A DNA stretch of 41,136 nt from Rhodospirillales bacterium (GTDB lineage: Bacteria; Pseudomonadota; Alphaproteobacteria; Rhodospirillales; Shumkoniaceae). Below, in pieces: positions 16,985 through 25,165 of this stretch. Location: assembly GCA_014859895.1 (NCBI GenBank), contig JACZKS010000036.1, positions 1 to 41,136 on the forward strand, written 5' to 3'. Both the position numbers and the translations under genes were made by a program. Below the pieces are notes generated by a model that was given only the letters and a program-made list of their open reading frames with translations, ran no database searches and was not told the DNA's origin. Position 1 is the stretch's first letter; every line of letters begins with the position of its first letter.

Positions 16985-17740
16985 TCAGAGACCGCTGTAG
17001 AGGACGCCGGGCTCGACGCCCAGGTCCGCCCGGATGCGGGTGACCGTCAACTTGGAAACCTGTTTGGCGATGGCGCTGTTGGGATTCTTGAGATCGCCGA
17101 ACAGCACGGCGCCGGGCGCCGCCTTCTCGGCGGCCTCGACACAGGCCGGCAGACGCCCCGCGTCGATGCGATGAACGCACAACGTGCAAGACGAAACGGT
17201 GCCCTTGCCGCGCGGCGAGTGGGGCTTCTGGTCGGTGACGTCCTCATAGCCGAAGGAACGCGCCTTGTACGGGCAGGCCAGCATGCAGTAGCGGCAGCCG
17301 ATGCAGATGTGCTTGTCGACCAGCACGACGCCGTCGGCCCGGCGGAACGAGGCCCCGGTCGGGCAGACGTCGGCGCACGGCGGGAACTCGCAGTGCTGGC
17401 ACATGACCGGCAGCGACTTGGCGGCGCCGGTTTGCCTGTCCTTGAGGTCGACGCGGCGGATCCATTGCGCCGTCACCTCCGGGCTGCTGCCCGGCTTCAG
17501 GCCGTTCTCGGCGTTGCAGGCGGCGACCATGGCGTCGCAGGCTTCCTTGGGAAGCTTGTTGGTATCGATCAGTAGCCCCCAGCGGACCTTGCCGCTGACG
17601 GCCTCGCCGGCGGCCTTGGCGCGGGCGGGGGAAGCCGTCATAAGAAAAACGCCGGGCGCCAGGGTCAATCCGGCGACGGTGGCGGCCCCGGCCAGCAGCC
17701 GGCGGCGGGAGGGATCGACGGGAGATGAGCGCTTGGTCAT
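16985..17740 (-). CDS. dsrO: DsrO, Tat-exported iron-sulfur protein
   Basis: 251 residues starting with a twin-arginine signal (SRRRLLAG, hydrophobic stretch, then AxA-like cleavage near SPARA), so the protein should fold in the cytoplasm and be exported. NrfC-like cysteine groups follow: CQHCEFPPCADVCP, CIGCRYCMLACPY and the split CTLC...AC. The first expected group, in EACDAMVAAC, has only two cysteines, so 13 are visible in the mature chain, enough for three 4Fe-4S clusters and not four. It acts in the periplasm, passing electrons between DsrJ and DsrP. Its start overlaps the dsrJ stop by four bases (ATGA). Confidence 0.92.
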   Translation of the reverse strand: MTKRSSPVDPSRRRLLAGAATVAGLTLAPGVFLMTASPARAKAAGEAVSGKVRWGLLIDTNKLPKEACDAMVAACNAENGLKPGSSPEVTAQWIRRVDLKDRQTGAAKSLPVMCQHCEFPPCADVCPTGASFRRADGVVLVDKHICIGCRYCMLACPYKARSFGYEDVTDQKPHSPRGKGTVSSCTLCVHRIDAGRLPACVEAAEKAAPGAVLFGDLKNPNSAIAKQVSKLTVTRIRADLGVEPGVLYSGL

Positions 17741-18201
17741 CGGGTCGCTCCCTTTTCCGAAATCGCGGCCTTCATCTGCGCGATCAGGGTGTCGAGCTCG
17801 GCCGCCTGCTTGGCGGCGTCAGTCAGCTTGGGGTTATGGCAGCTCCAGCAGTCCAGCTTGACGGCGGCGTAGGTGTGGCACGACTCGCAGAAGGCCTCGA
17901 TCGACTTGACCGTCGGGTCCTTGGCCTTGGGATCGGGCGCGGCGTGGCACTCGATGCAGCCGGTCAGGCTGTATTTCCCCGAACGGATGCCGAGGTGCAT
18001 GGTGTCGTCGCGCTGGGCCTTGAGGAAGTCCGGGTGGTTGCGCCGCATGACGTCGACCGGCTCCACGCAGGCCTCGCCCTTGGGCTTGGCCAGTTCGGGC
18101 AACGGCACGCGTCCGTCGGCGGCGCCGGCGGGGGCCCCGCCGAGGGCGAGGACCGCCAGCGCGATGCCGGCCGCGCCGATCAGCCTGAACGAACGGATCA
18201 T
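17737..18201 (-). CDS. dsrJ: DsrJ, periplasmic triheme cytochrome c
   Basis: 154 residues with an N-terminal signal peptide or anchor (MIRSFRLIGAAGIALAVLAL) and three haem c sites: CIECH, CESCH and CWSCH. This matches DsrJ, a small triheme cytochrome with unusual haem ligation that may include a cysteine; Cys in GEACVEP upstream of the haems is a candidate. The frame is open to 18300, but that extension overlaps the end of dsrL and lacks a signal, so the ATG at 18201 is chosen. It acts in the periplasm as part of DsrMKJOP, and its stop overlaps the dsrO start. Confidence 0.92.
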   Translation of the reverse strand: MIRSFRLIGAAGIALAVLALGGAPAGAADGRVPLPELAKPKGEACVEPVDVMRRNHPDFLKAQRDDTMHLGIRSGKYSLTGCIECHAAPDPKAKDPTVKSIEAFCESCHTYAAVKLDCWSCHNPKLTDAAKQAAELDTLIAQMKAAISEKGATR

Positions 18202-18208
18202 GATGCCC

Positions 18209-20140
18209 TCACTTCCCCAGGCCCATATGGATGTACCCCGTCGGGCAGACGTCCTTGCAGATGTGGCAGCCGATGCATTTGTCGTAGTCGGTTTCCACAT
18301 AGCGGCCGGGCGTGCGCTTTTCCTTGGCGACCCTGAACACCGCTTTCTGCGGGCAATAGATGACGCAGTTGTCGCATTCGAGGCACAGGCCGCAGCTCAT
18401 GCAGCGCTTGGCCTCGGCGAGAACCTGCTCCTCGGTCAGCGCATTGAGCCGGGTGCGGCGGTCGCCCACGCAATCGGCACCGATCTTGTTGACCGTGCGC
18501 ACGAAGCGGGGCGTCATCGGGAAATGGCCGACGAACATCTGGCTCGAGGAGATGACTTCGACGTCCGAGCGGTCGGCGTAGTTGTGGATGGCGAAGGCCG
18601 CGGCGTCGGTGGCGCGGGTCGGCACGTGGTCGTAGGCCGTCGGGGCCTGTCCGCGTTCCGAGAGGTCCTTCTCCATGTCGAAGCGATGGGCGTCGACCTT
18701 GGCGCGCTTGTCCATGTCGAGCGAGCGCACGTACTTGTCGATGCCCTCGGCGGCCTTCCAGCCGTGGCCGACGGCGGTGGTCAGAAGGTCGGGATAGATG
18801 GCGTCGCCGCCCACGAAGTGGCCGGGCTTGCCCGCCACCTGATAGAAGCCGTCGGCCGTCACCAGGCCCTTGCCGTTATCCAGGGCCTCGATGCCGGTGA
18901 AGATCGAGCTTTGGCCGGTCGCCGCGACAATGAGGTCGCATTCGATCTCGAATTCGGAACCGGGGATGGTCACCATCTTGCCGGTCGACCAGTCGGCCTT
19001 GATCACCTTGAAGGCCTTCGCCCGGCCGTCGGCACCCAGGATCACCTCGACCGGGGCCAGGGATTCATGGATCTCGACGCCCTCGTCGATCACCGCGTCC
19101 TTCTCGTGCTGGTCGGCCGGCGCCGCCGCGAACGGCCGCCGATAGACGATCCATACGTCGGCCGCGCCACGGGCCGATACCGGCGTCTCGGGATGCTCGA
19201 CTTCGCCCGCCACCACCCTCTCCGGCAGCAGCTTCGGATCGATCTTGCCCTTCACCTGGCCCAGCCGGCGGCTCACCCCGGCGCAATCCATCGCCGTGTT
19301 GCCGCCGCCGATGATCAGCGTGCGCCCGGTCAGGTATTGCAGACGCCCCTCGTTGTAGGCCCTGAGGTACGCCAGCCCGTCGACGCAGTTGGCCGCCTTG
19401 TCCCAGCCGGGAACCGGGACCGGGTTGCCCGACCACGCGCCGATCCCCCAGAAGATCGCGTCGAATTCAGTCTCGAGCGCCTCCAGCGTCACGTCCTTGC
19501 CGACCCGGGTATTGGCGCGAACCTCGATCCCCATCTCCAGCAGACGCCCGATCTCGGCGTCCACCAGGTCGCGCGGGCAGCGATGCGCGGAAAGTCCATA
19601 GCGAAGCATGCCGCCCAGCTGGGCGTTGGCTTCGAACACCACCGTCGTATGGCCGCGCTTGCGCAGCTGATAGGCGCACGACAACCCGGCCGGGCCGCCG
19701 CCCACCACCGCCACCTTCTTGCCCGTTTCCTTGGCCGGCTTCGGGAATTTCAATCCCTTGGCCAGGGCCCAGTCGCCCACATAGTGCTCGATCGAATTGA
19801 TCCCCACGTGGTCGTCGACGTCGTTGCGGTTGCACTTCGTCTCGCACAGCGCCGGGCAGGTGCGGCCCATCAGCGCCGGAAACGGGCTGGCCTCCGCGAT
19901 CTTCCAGAAGGCCGCTTCCTGCCAGCTCTGTCCCGCCGCCGGCTTCTCGATCCCCCGGATGATGTTCATCCAGCCCCGCACGTCGTGCCCCGACGGGCAG
20001 GCCCCCTGGCACGGCGGCGTGCGGTGGAGGTAGGTCGGGCATTTCCCGCTTTTGCCGGCCTTGAAGATGAGGTCGGTCAGATCGTCGTAGCGGTGGTCGC
20101 CTTGCTTGAAGCGGCGATAGGTGAGGGCGGTCTCGTTCAT
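18209..20140 (-). CDS. dsrL: DsrL, NAD(P)H:acceptor oxidoreductase of the rDsr pathway
   Basis: 643 residues. The N-terminal iron-sulfur domain has PPCQGACPSG and RTCPALCETKC as in the glutamate synthase small subunit; the FAD-binding motif VAVVGGGPAGLSC starts near residue 143; the NAD(P) domain has LIIGGGNTAMDC; and the C-terminal ferredoxin domain has CMSCGLCLECDNC and CIGCHICKDVCP. DsrL is needed for sulfur oxidation in organisms with reverse Dsr, taking electrons from DsrAB towards NAD(P)+. Its presence, together with DsrEFH, is the main evidence for the oxidative direction. It lies seven bases before dsrJ and 69 bases after dsrK. Confidence 0.93.
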   Translation of the reverse strand: MNETALTYRRFKQGDHRYDDLTDLIFKAGKSGKCPTYLHRTPPCQGACPSGHDVRGWMNIIRGIEKPAAGQSWQEAAFWKIAEASPFPALMGRTCPALCETKCNRNDVDDHVGINSIEHYVGDWALAKGLKFPKPAKETGKKVAVVGGGPAGLSCAYQLRKRGHTTVVFEANAQLGGMLRYGLSAHRCPRDLVDAEIGRLLEMGIEVRANTRVGKDVTLEALETEFDAIFWGIGAWSGNPVPVPGWDKAANCVDGLAYLRAYNEGRLQYLTGRTLIIGGGNTAMDCAGVSRRLGQVKGKIDPKLLPERVVAGEVEHPETPVSARGAADVWIVYRRPFAAAPADQHEKDAVIDEGVEIHESLAPVEVILGADGRAKAFKVIKADWSTGKMVTIPGSEFEIECDLIVAATGQSSIFTGIEALDNGKGLVTADGFYQVAGKPGHFVGGDAIYPDLLTTAVGHGWKAAEGIDKYVRSLDMDKRAKVDAHRFDMEKDLSERGQAPTAYDHVPTRATDAAAFAIHNYADRSDVEVISSSQMFVGHFPMTPRFVRTVNKIGADCVGDRRTRLNALTEEQVLAEAKRCMSCGLCLECDNCVIYCPQKAVFRVAKEKRTPGRYVETDYDKCIGCHICKDVCPTGYIHMGLGK

Positions 20141-20209
20141 CGCATCCTTCCCAATCTCACTTTGCGGCCCTTGCCGGGCCGGCTTTGTCGGCGTCGCGTC
20201 GGTGCGACA

Positions 20210-21706
20210 TCATTCCTTGGTTCCCAGTTGGATGGCGTTGTTCACCAACTGATGGAGGCTGACGATCATGTAGGGGTCCATGCCATAGCGGGGCATGACC
20301 CCGGTGAACTGGCTTTTGCAGATGGCGCAGATGGCGGCCATGTGGGTCACGCCCTTCTCGTCCATCACCTGCTTTAAGGCCTGCATGCGCGGCTTCATGC
20401 CGGCGATGCGCACCGGCATCAGTTCCTCGGTCAACAGGCCACCCCCGCCGCCGCAGCAGAAGGTCTTCTCGCGGATGGTGTCGGGGTGCATGTCGACGAA
20501 CTTGTTGCAGACCGTCTTGATGATGTTGCGCGGGATGTCGAACTGGCCGCCCGGATAGCCGCCCATGCCGGCGGCGCGCGCCGGATTGCAGGAATCGTGG
20601 AAGGTGACCACCTTGTCGTCGTTGGCGGTGGCGTCCAGGTTCAACCCGCCCTTCTGGATCAGGTCCCAGGTGTACTCGCAGATGTGCTGAGGATGCGGGT
20701 ACTTGGGATCGAGGAAATCCCACGGTCCCGAGGTGGTGTTGAGGAGGCTGTAGGCAACCCGCCAGGCGTGGCCGCACTCGCCGACGATGATGCGCTTGAC
20801 GCCCAGGTCGAGCGCCGCCTTGCGGATGCGTACGGCCAGCTTCTGCATGTGATCGTAGGAGCCGATGAACATCCCGAAGTTGCCGGCCTCCGAGGCATAG
20901 CTGGAAAGCGTCCAGCTGAGCCCGGCCTGATGGAACACCTTGGCGTAGCCGATCAGCCCGTCGACCTGCGGCTCGGCGAAGAAATCGGCCGAGGGCGTGA
21001 CCAGCAGCACGTCGGCGCCCACCTCGTCGACCGGCAGGCGCACCGGCACCCCGGTGTCGTCCATGATGTCTTCTTCCAGCCCCTCGACGGTGTTCCTCAG
21101 CGCGGCCGGGTTGAGGCCCAGATTGTTGCCGAGCTGATGGCACTTGAGGATCACCTCGTTGGTGTACTTCTGGCCCATGCCGATGTGGTCCAGCACCTCG
21201 CGGGCCGCCATCGAGATTTCGGCGGTGTCGATCCCGTAGGGGCAAAACAGCGAACAGCGCCGGCATTGCGAGCACTGGTGATAATAGACGTACCATTCGT
21301 CCAGCATCTCGCGGGTCAGCGGCTTGGCGCCGACCAGGTCGGGCGCGATCTTGCCGGCCGCCGTGAAGTACTTGCGGTAGACTTGGCGCAACAGGTCCTG
21401 GCGGGCCACCGGCATGTTCTTGGGATCGCCGGAACCAAGAAAGAACTGGCACTTGTCGGCGCAGGCGCCGCACTTCACGCAGGCGTCAAGATAGACCCGC
21501 AGCGAGCGATGCTTCTGGAGCAGTTCGCCCAGCTTCGCCACCGCCTTGGCTTCCCAGTCCTCGACGAGCTCTCCGGGGAAGCCCAGGGCCTTTTGCAATT
21601 CCGGCTTGGCGGGATGGCTGCGCACGTGGGCCAGCGCGTCCCTTTGCAGGTGCGGAGTCGGCAGGTGGTCTTCGAGGACCGGAACGTCATATTCTTTCTG
21701 TGCCAC
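20210..21706 (-). CDS. dsrK: DsrK, HdrD-like iron-sulfur subunit
   Basis: 498 residues. Two 4Fe-4S binding motifs appear (CVKCGACADKC near residue 79 and CSQCRRCSLFCP), followed by two cysteine-rich HdrD-like segments with HDSCNPAR and the CCG signature FCCGGGGGLL. That site holds the special cluster proposed to act on the DsrC disulfide or trisulfide at the cytoplasmic face of the membrane. It partners with DsrM, encoded 29 bases upstream. The length is slightly below the 510-550 of many homologues, with all motifs intact. Confidence 0.94.
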   Translation of the reverse strand: MAQKEYDVPVLEDHLPTPHLQRDALAHVRSHPAKPELQKALGFPGELVEDWEAKAVAKLGELLQKHRSLRVYLDACVKCGACADKCQFFLGSGDPKNMPVARQDLLRQVYRKYFTAAGKIAPDLVGAKPLTREMLDEWYVYYHQCSQCRRCSLFCPYGIDTAEISMAAREVLDHIGMGQKYTNEVILKCHQLGNNLGLNPAALRNTVEGLEEDIMDDTGVPVRLPVDEVGADVLLVTPSADFFAEPQVDGLIGYAKVFHQAGLSWTLSSYASEAGNFGMFIGSYDHMQKLAVRIRKAALDLGVKRIIVGECGHAWRVAYSLLNTTSGPWDFLDPKYPHPQHICEYTWDLIQKGGLNLDATANDDKVVTFHDSCNPARAAGMGGYPGGQFDIPRNIIKTVCNKFVDMHPDTIREKTFCCGGGGGLLTEELMPVRIAGMKPRMQALKQVMDEKGVTHMAAICAICKSQFTGVMPRYGMDPYMIVSLHQLVNNAIQLGTKE

Positions 21707-21735
21707 GATCGGCTCCTAATCGCAAAGCGACGGCA

Positions 21736-22476
21736 TCAACGCTCGCGGGTCGCGTCGAGGGCCGCGTTCCATGCGGCGATCTGGCGGTGTTCGCGGGCGT
21801 CATCCACTTGGCTGTGGGCCGGGCTGAAGAAGACTCCCGGAATGTGCAGCAGTTTGCTGAACGGCAGCACGATCATCAGCATCGCCACAAGGGTCAAATG
21901 GAGCAGTAGGAAGGGATCCGTGGGCAGGGGCTGCCAGTCGAGGTACACGAGGCCCAGCGCGAAGGCCTTGACCGCGACGATGTCGGTGTGGGCGACGTAC
22001 TTCATTCCCAGGCCGGCCAGCCCGATACCGGCCAGCAGCGCCAGCATCAGGTGATCCGACAGCCCGGAAATGTAGCGGCTGCGTTCCTCGACGAAGCGCC
22101 GGGCCCACAGGCCGCCCAGGCCGGCGATCAGACCGAAGCCGGCGTAGGTGCCGATCGGCTGAATGAGCACCACCCAGCCCCACACCGGCTCGGTGAAATA
22201 ACGCAGGTGAGCCAGCAGGACGGCGGCCAGCGAAGCGTGGAAGAGCGCGCCGAAGATCCATATCCACTTGTTCGAATGGAACAGGCTTTCGAAGAACACC
22301 ACCTCGCGGGCGACCCGCAAGGCGGCGCCCGAGCGGGTCCTCGGCGCCGGTGCGGTGAACACCTTCATGGGCACCGGCAGGGCGAAGTAGGACCAGATCT
22401 TGAAGCCGAGCCCGCCGATGAGAACGGCGGCCGCCCCGTAGAACAACAGCGCGTAGGCAACGCTCAGGAAAGACAT
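21736..22476 (-). CDS. dsrM: DsrM, NarI-like haem b membrane subunit
   Basis: 246 residues from the preferred ATG at 22476; an in-frame GTG at 22497 exists, but AGGGAG ten bases before the ATG supports the shorter form. About five to six membrane helices with histidines suited to haem b (HSNKWIW, HASLAAVLLAHLRYF, SDHLMLAL, LLHLTLVAM, LLHIPGVFF), as in the gamma subunit of nitrate reductase. DsrM forms the DsrMK module with DsrK and links the cytoplasmic DsrC reaction to quinone. It lies 67 bases after dsrC. Confidence 0.92.
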   Translation of the reverse strand: MSFLSVAYALLFYGAAAVLIGGLGFKIWSYFALPVPMKVFTAPAPRTRSGAALRVAREVVFFESLFHSNKWIWIFGALFHASLAAVLLAHLRYFTEPVWGWVVLIQPIGTYAGFGLIAGLGGLWARRFVEERSRYISGLSDHLMLALLAGIGLAGLGMKYVAHTDIVAVKAFALGLVYLDWQPLPTDPFLLLHLTLVAMLMIVLPFSKLLHIPGVFFSPAHSQVDDAREHRQIAAWNAALDATRER

Positions 22477-22543
22477 GTCAGCCGGACTCCCTGCCACGGG
22501 CGGAAGCGGGCGGGGGGATGAGATACCCCCGCCGATTCCGAGA

Positions 22544-22876
22544 TCAGATGCAGCCCGTCGGTTTCGGCAGGCCGGCGATCTTGCAGGCCTGCTTGGCGGG
22601 GCCGTACGGGAAGAGCTCGTAAAGGTACTTGTTGTTGCCCTTCTCGGGGCCGAAGGCGACCTTCATCTGCTTGACGAGAACGCGGATAGCCGGCGCGATC
22701 TGGTATTCGTTGTAGTAGCCGCGCAGGAAGTTGACGACTTCCCAGTGCTCGGGCGTCATGTTGATGGTCTCTTTCTCGGCCAGGTAGTCGGCGAGCTCCT
22801 TGGTCCACTGGCTGACGTCGGTGATGAAGCCTTCCTCGTCATGCTCGATGGTCTGTCCGTTGATTTCATAAGCCAT
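22544..22876 (-). CDS. dsrC: DsrC, sulfur-carrier protein
   Basis: 110 residues, the standard size. The C-terminal arm has both conserved cysteines, Cys98 in QACKIAG and the penultimate Cys109 in PTGCI, separated by ten residues. With both, the protein can form the trisulfide that DsrAB and DsrMKJOP exchange, unlike the single-Cys TusE type. It accepts sulfur from DsrEFH and delivers it to DsrAB in the cytoplasm. The 5' spacer of 65-66 bases contains a small hairpin, and dsrC may be expressed at a higher level than its neighbours, which is common but not proven here. Confidence 0.96.
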   Translation of the reverse strand: MAYEINGQTIEHDEEGFITDVSQWTKELADYLAEKETINMTPEHWEVVNFLRGYYNEYQIAPAIRVLVKQMKVAFGPEKGNNKYLYELFPYGPAKQACKIAGLPKPTGCI

Positions 22877-22905
22877 TTGCGTTCTCTCCTTCAGTCAATT
22901 CACAG

Positions 22906-22938
22906 ACCGGCGCGACGGGGACGCCGCTTGCCCGGTCC
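22906..22938 (-). other. Small hairpin between dsrH and dsrC
   Basis: GACCGG at 22906-22911 pairs with CCGGTC at 22933-22938, and the interior can pair further through GCG/CGC. The hairpin lies upstream of dsrC in the polycistronic message. A role in message processing or dsrC stability is inference only. Confidence 0.35.
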
Positions 22939-22941
22939 TTC

Positions 22942-23244
22942 TTACAACCATGCCTGGACGGGGCCGTTCTCGGCCGCTAGGTCGACAAACCCCCCGTAAT
23001 CGACGATGCGGATGCCGTCGATCACCTGATCGGGGCGCACGCCGCGCGCATCGAGATCGGGACCGAGGACGAAAAGCTTGAATTTTGCCGCCGCCGCGGC
23101 GACGTCCGCCGTCGTCGATTGCGCCTTGCGGACGGCGTAGACGCCGTCTTCGTAAAGAAGAATGGAGTCGCCTTCGCGGGCGTAGCGCAGGCAGGTGGCA
23201 AGGGCGGTCCGCTCGAACGGCGACTTGTTGACGGTGTGAAGCAT
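22942..23244 (-). CDS. dsrH: DsrH, TusB-like sulfur-relay subunit
   Basis: 100 residues from the ATG at 23244, which has a clear GGGAGGAG ribosome binding site; the frame also opens at a GTG at 23265 that would contain this site. It begins MLHTVNKSPFE as DsrH/TusB proteins do and carries the conserved Cys near residue 17 in ATCLRYA. It forms the DsrE2F2H2 heterohexamer in the cytoplasm, which holds persulfide sulfur and passes it to DsrC. It lies 17 bases after dsrF. Confidence 0.92.
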   Translation of the reverse strand: MLHTVNKSPFERTALATCLRYAREGDSILLYEDGVYAVRKAQSTTADVAAAAAKFKLFVLGPDLDARGVRPDQVIDGIRIVDYGGFVDLAAENGPVQAWL

Positions 23245-23261
23245 ATCCGGTTCTCCTCCCG

Positions 23262-23666
23262 TCACGCCGAGATGATGACGTGCTGTTCGGCCATCAGGCC
23301 GGCCAGCTCGGCGGCGCTCAGCACCTTCACCGGCACCACGAAGTCCTCGGCCGTCAGGCCGCGGGCCTCGATCGACTCACGCTCGACATAGAGCTTGTCG
23401 ATGTCGTAGCCCTCCAGCGCCCGGTAGGTCGGCGAGAAGTTCTTCATGTTGACGGCCTTGGTGTCCTGGCCCTTGACGATCTGGAAGACGCCGTCGTCCA
23501 TGAAGACGACGGAGACGTCCTGATCGAAGGCGCCGGTGATCAGCACCATCTCCAGCCCTTCCAGGGCATAGATGGTGCCGTAGGGCGCCCGCCGGTTGAC
23601 GAACATGAACTTCTTGACGTCCTCGCCCGGCTCGTCGTCTTCGGGAATGTCGACAGGTTCAGCCAT
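23262..23666 (-). CDS. dsrF: DsrF, TusC-like sulfur-relay subunit
   Basis: 134 residues from the ATG at 23666, preceded by GGGAGAGGG; the open frame continues to 23786, but that part is a shadow of dsrE. It has the DsrE/F fold with FMFVNRRAPYGTIYALEGLEMVLITGAF at the start. No cysteine is present in the whole chain, in line with DsrF not being the persulfide carrier of the hexamer. The N-terminus has an acidic extension (EPVDIPEDDEPGED). It overlaps nothing and starts 13 bases after the dsrE stop. Confidence 0.9.
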   Translation of the reverse strand: MAEPVDIPEDDEPGEDVKKFMFVNRRAPYGTIYALEGLEMVLITGAFDQDVSVVFMDDGVFQIVKGQDTKAVNMKNFSPTYRALEGYDIDKLYVERESIEARGLTAEDFVVPVKVLSAAELAGLMAEQHVIISA

Positions 23667-23679
23667 TTTCCCTCTCCCG

Positions 23680-24039
23680 TCAGTCGCCGAATACGACCAG
23701 GCGGTCGGTTTCCATGCCGGCTTCGATGAGCTGGCCGAGCCCGGAAATGCGGAATCCCTCGGCCAGCACGTCGTCCTTGATGCCACGCCTGAGCGCCGCG
23801 GCGACGCAGATCACCAGGTCCAGGCCGTGCTCCTTGCCCAGCTGGCTCCACAACTTGACGATGTTGCGATCGTCCTGCTGGGGCGACGACAGCTTGGCCC
23901 CGTTGTTGACGCCGTCGTGGTAGAAGAACACGCGCATCACCTCATGGCCCTTGCCGATCGCCGCCTTGACGAAGTGGTAGGCGGAATCGGAGGCCTGATG
24001 GGTGAACGGCCCCTCGTTGACGAGCACGCTGAACTTCAT
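23680..24039 (-). CDS. dsrE: DsrE, TusD-like persulfide-carrying subunit
   Basis: 119 residues, usual for DsrE. The active Cys is at position 78 (LVICVAAALRRG), the same number as the essential Cys78 described for the Allochromatium protein. It binds persulfide sulfur delivered by rhodanese/TusA-type carriers and passes it on within DsrEFH to DsrC. A GGAGGCG ribosome binding site precedes the ATG. It begins ten bases after the dsrB stop, so it is cotranscribed with the sulfite reductase genes. DsrEFH is characteristic of sulfur oxidisers. Confidence 0.95.
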   Translation of the reverse strand: MKFSVLVNEGPFTHQASDSAYHFVKAAIGKGHEVMRVFFYHDGVNNGAKLSSPQQDDRNIVKLWSQLGKEHGLDLVICVAAALRRGIKDDVLAEGFRISGLGQLIEAGMETDRLVVFGD

Positions 24040-24049
24040 GGAGCGCCTC

Positions 24050-25120
24050 CTAGAAGCGAAGGTGCGCCGACGTGTTCCAGGTCCCGCGCGCCCACCGCCA
24101 GTCGTCGATGTGATGGCGGGTGAACGGCAACTTGGTCAGCGCGAAGAAACGGGCCCAGCCGATCCGCTCCACCCACTCGCCGACCCGCTCGTAGGGACGG
24201 CCGTCCTTGCGGTAGGCTTCGAGGATCTTCTTCACAGCGGCCGAAACCTCGGGCCAGCGCGGCGGATTGTTGGGCAGCCCGGAGATCACCAGCTTGTGGA
24301 AGGTGGGCTTGCTGCGGGCGTTGGAGTTTTTGCCGCCGATCCAGATGGCGATCTTGGTATTGACCGGATCGTTGATCTGCATGGGCGGGCAGGGCGGATA
24401 GCAGGCGCCGCAGCACATGCACTTCTTCTCGTCGACCTCGAGCGACGGCAGGCCGTTGACCACGGCTGGGCGGATGGCCGCGACCGGGCAGCGGGCGATG
24501 ACCGTCGGACGCTCGCAAATCTTGTGCACGAGGTCGTGGTTGATCACCGGCGGCTTGGTGTGCTGGACGTTGATGTCGATGTCGCCGTGGCCGCCGCAGT
24601 TGATCTCGCAGCACAGCGTGTTGATCTTGACCTTGGCCGGGAAGCGCTCGTTGACGAAGTCGTCGTAGAGCGAGTCCATGACCGCCTTGACCACGCCCGA
24701 GGCGTCGGTGCCCGGGATGTCGCAATGCAGCCAGCCCTGGGTGTGGGCCAGCTGGGAAATCGACGCGCCGGTGCCGCCGACGGGGAAGCCGTCCTTCTTG
24801 AGGCGCTCGATCAGCGGCGCGACCTTCTTCTCGTCGGTCACCATGAATTCCGCGTTGGAGCGGGTGGTGAAGCGGATGAAGCCGCTGCAATACTCGTCGG
24901 CGATGTCGCACAGCTTGCGGATGGTAAAGACGTCGAGCTGCCGGCAGGTGCCGGCCTTGACCGTCCACACCTCGTCGCCGCTTTCGGCGACATGATGAAG
25001 CACGCCGGTGCGCGGGCGGTCATGGTACTTCCACATGCCGTAGTTCTTGCGCAGCGCCGGGTGCATCCACGGGAACGGATCCGGCACGCCGCTTTCGATG
25101 GGTTGACGGGCTTCAGCCAT
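24050..25120 (-). CDS. dsrB: DsrB, reverse dissimilatory sulfite reductase beta subunit
   Basis: 356 residues from the ATG at 25120, just after GGAGGACAGT; an in-frame GTG at 25132 lies within that signal and is rejected. Landmarks are the N-terminal HPALRKNYGMWKYHDRP, the sulfite-reductase segment TLCCEINCGGHGD, and an inserted ferredoxin domain CMCCGACYPPCPPM. With DsrA it forms the cytoplasmic alpha2beta2 enzyme carrying siroheme (amide) and 4Fe-4S clusters that oxidises sulfane sulfur from DsrC towards sulfite. It starts 45 bases after dsrA. Confidence 0.96.
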   Translation of the reverse strand: MAEARQPIESGVPDPFPWMHPALRKNYGMWKYHDRPRTGVLHHVAESGDEVWTVKAGTCRQLDVFTIRKLCDIADEYCSGFIRFTTRSNAEFMVTDEKKVAPLIERLKKDGFPVGGTGASISQLAHTQGWLHCDIPGTDASGVVKAVMDSLYDDFVNERFPAKVKINTLCCEINCGGHGDIDINVQHTKPPVINHDLVHKICERPTVIARCPVAAIRPAVVNGLPSLEVDEKKCMCCGACYPPCPPMQINDPVNTKIAIWIGGKNSNARSKPTFHKLVISGLPNNPPRWPEVSAAVKKILEAYRKDGRPYERVGEWVERIGWARFFALTKLPFTRHHIDDWRWARGTWNTSAHLRF

Positions 25121-25165
25121 ACTGTCCTCCACAAACCTTCTTTTTGTCGCGGGCGATGCGGCGGA

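Noticed and set aside
20141-20209. An 18-codon frame between dsrK and dsrL
   Set aside because: It overlaps the dsrK stop, is too short to judge and has no conserved feature. The region may only hold a minor GC hairpin at 20165-20181.
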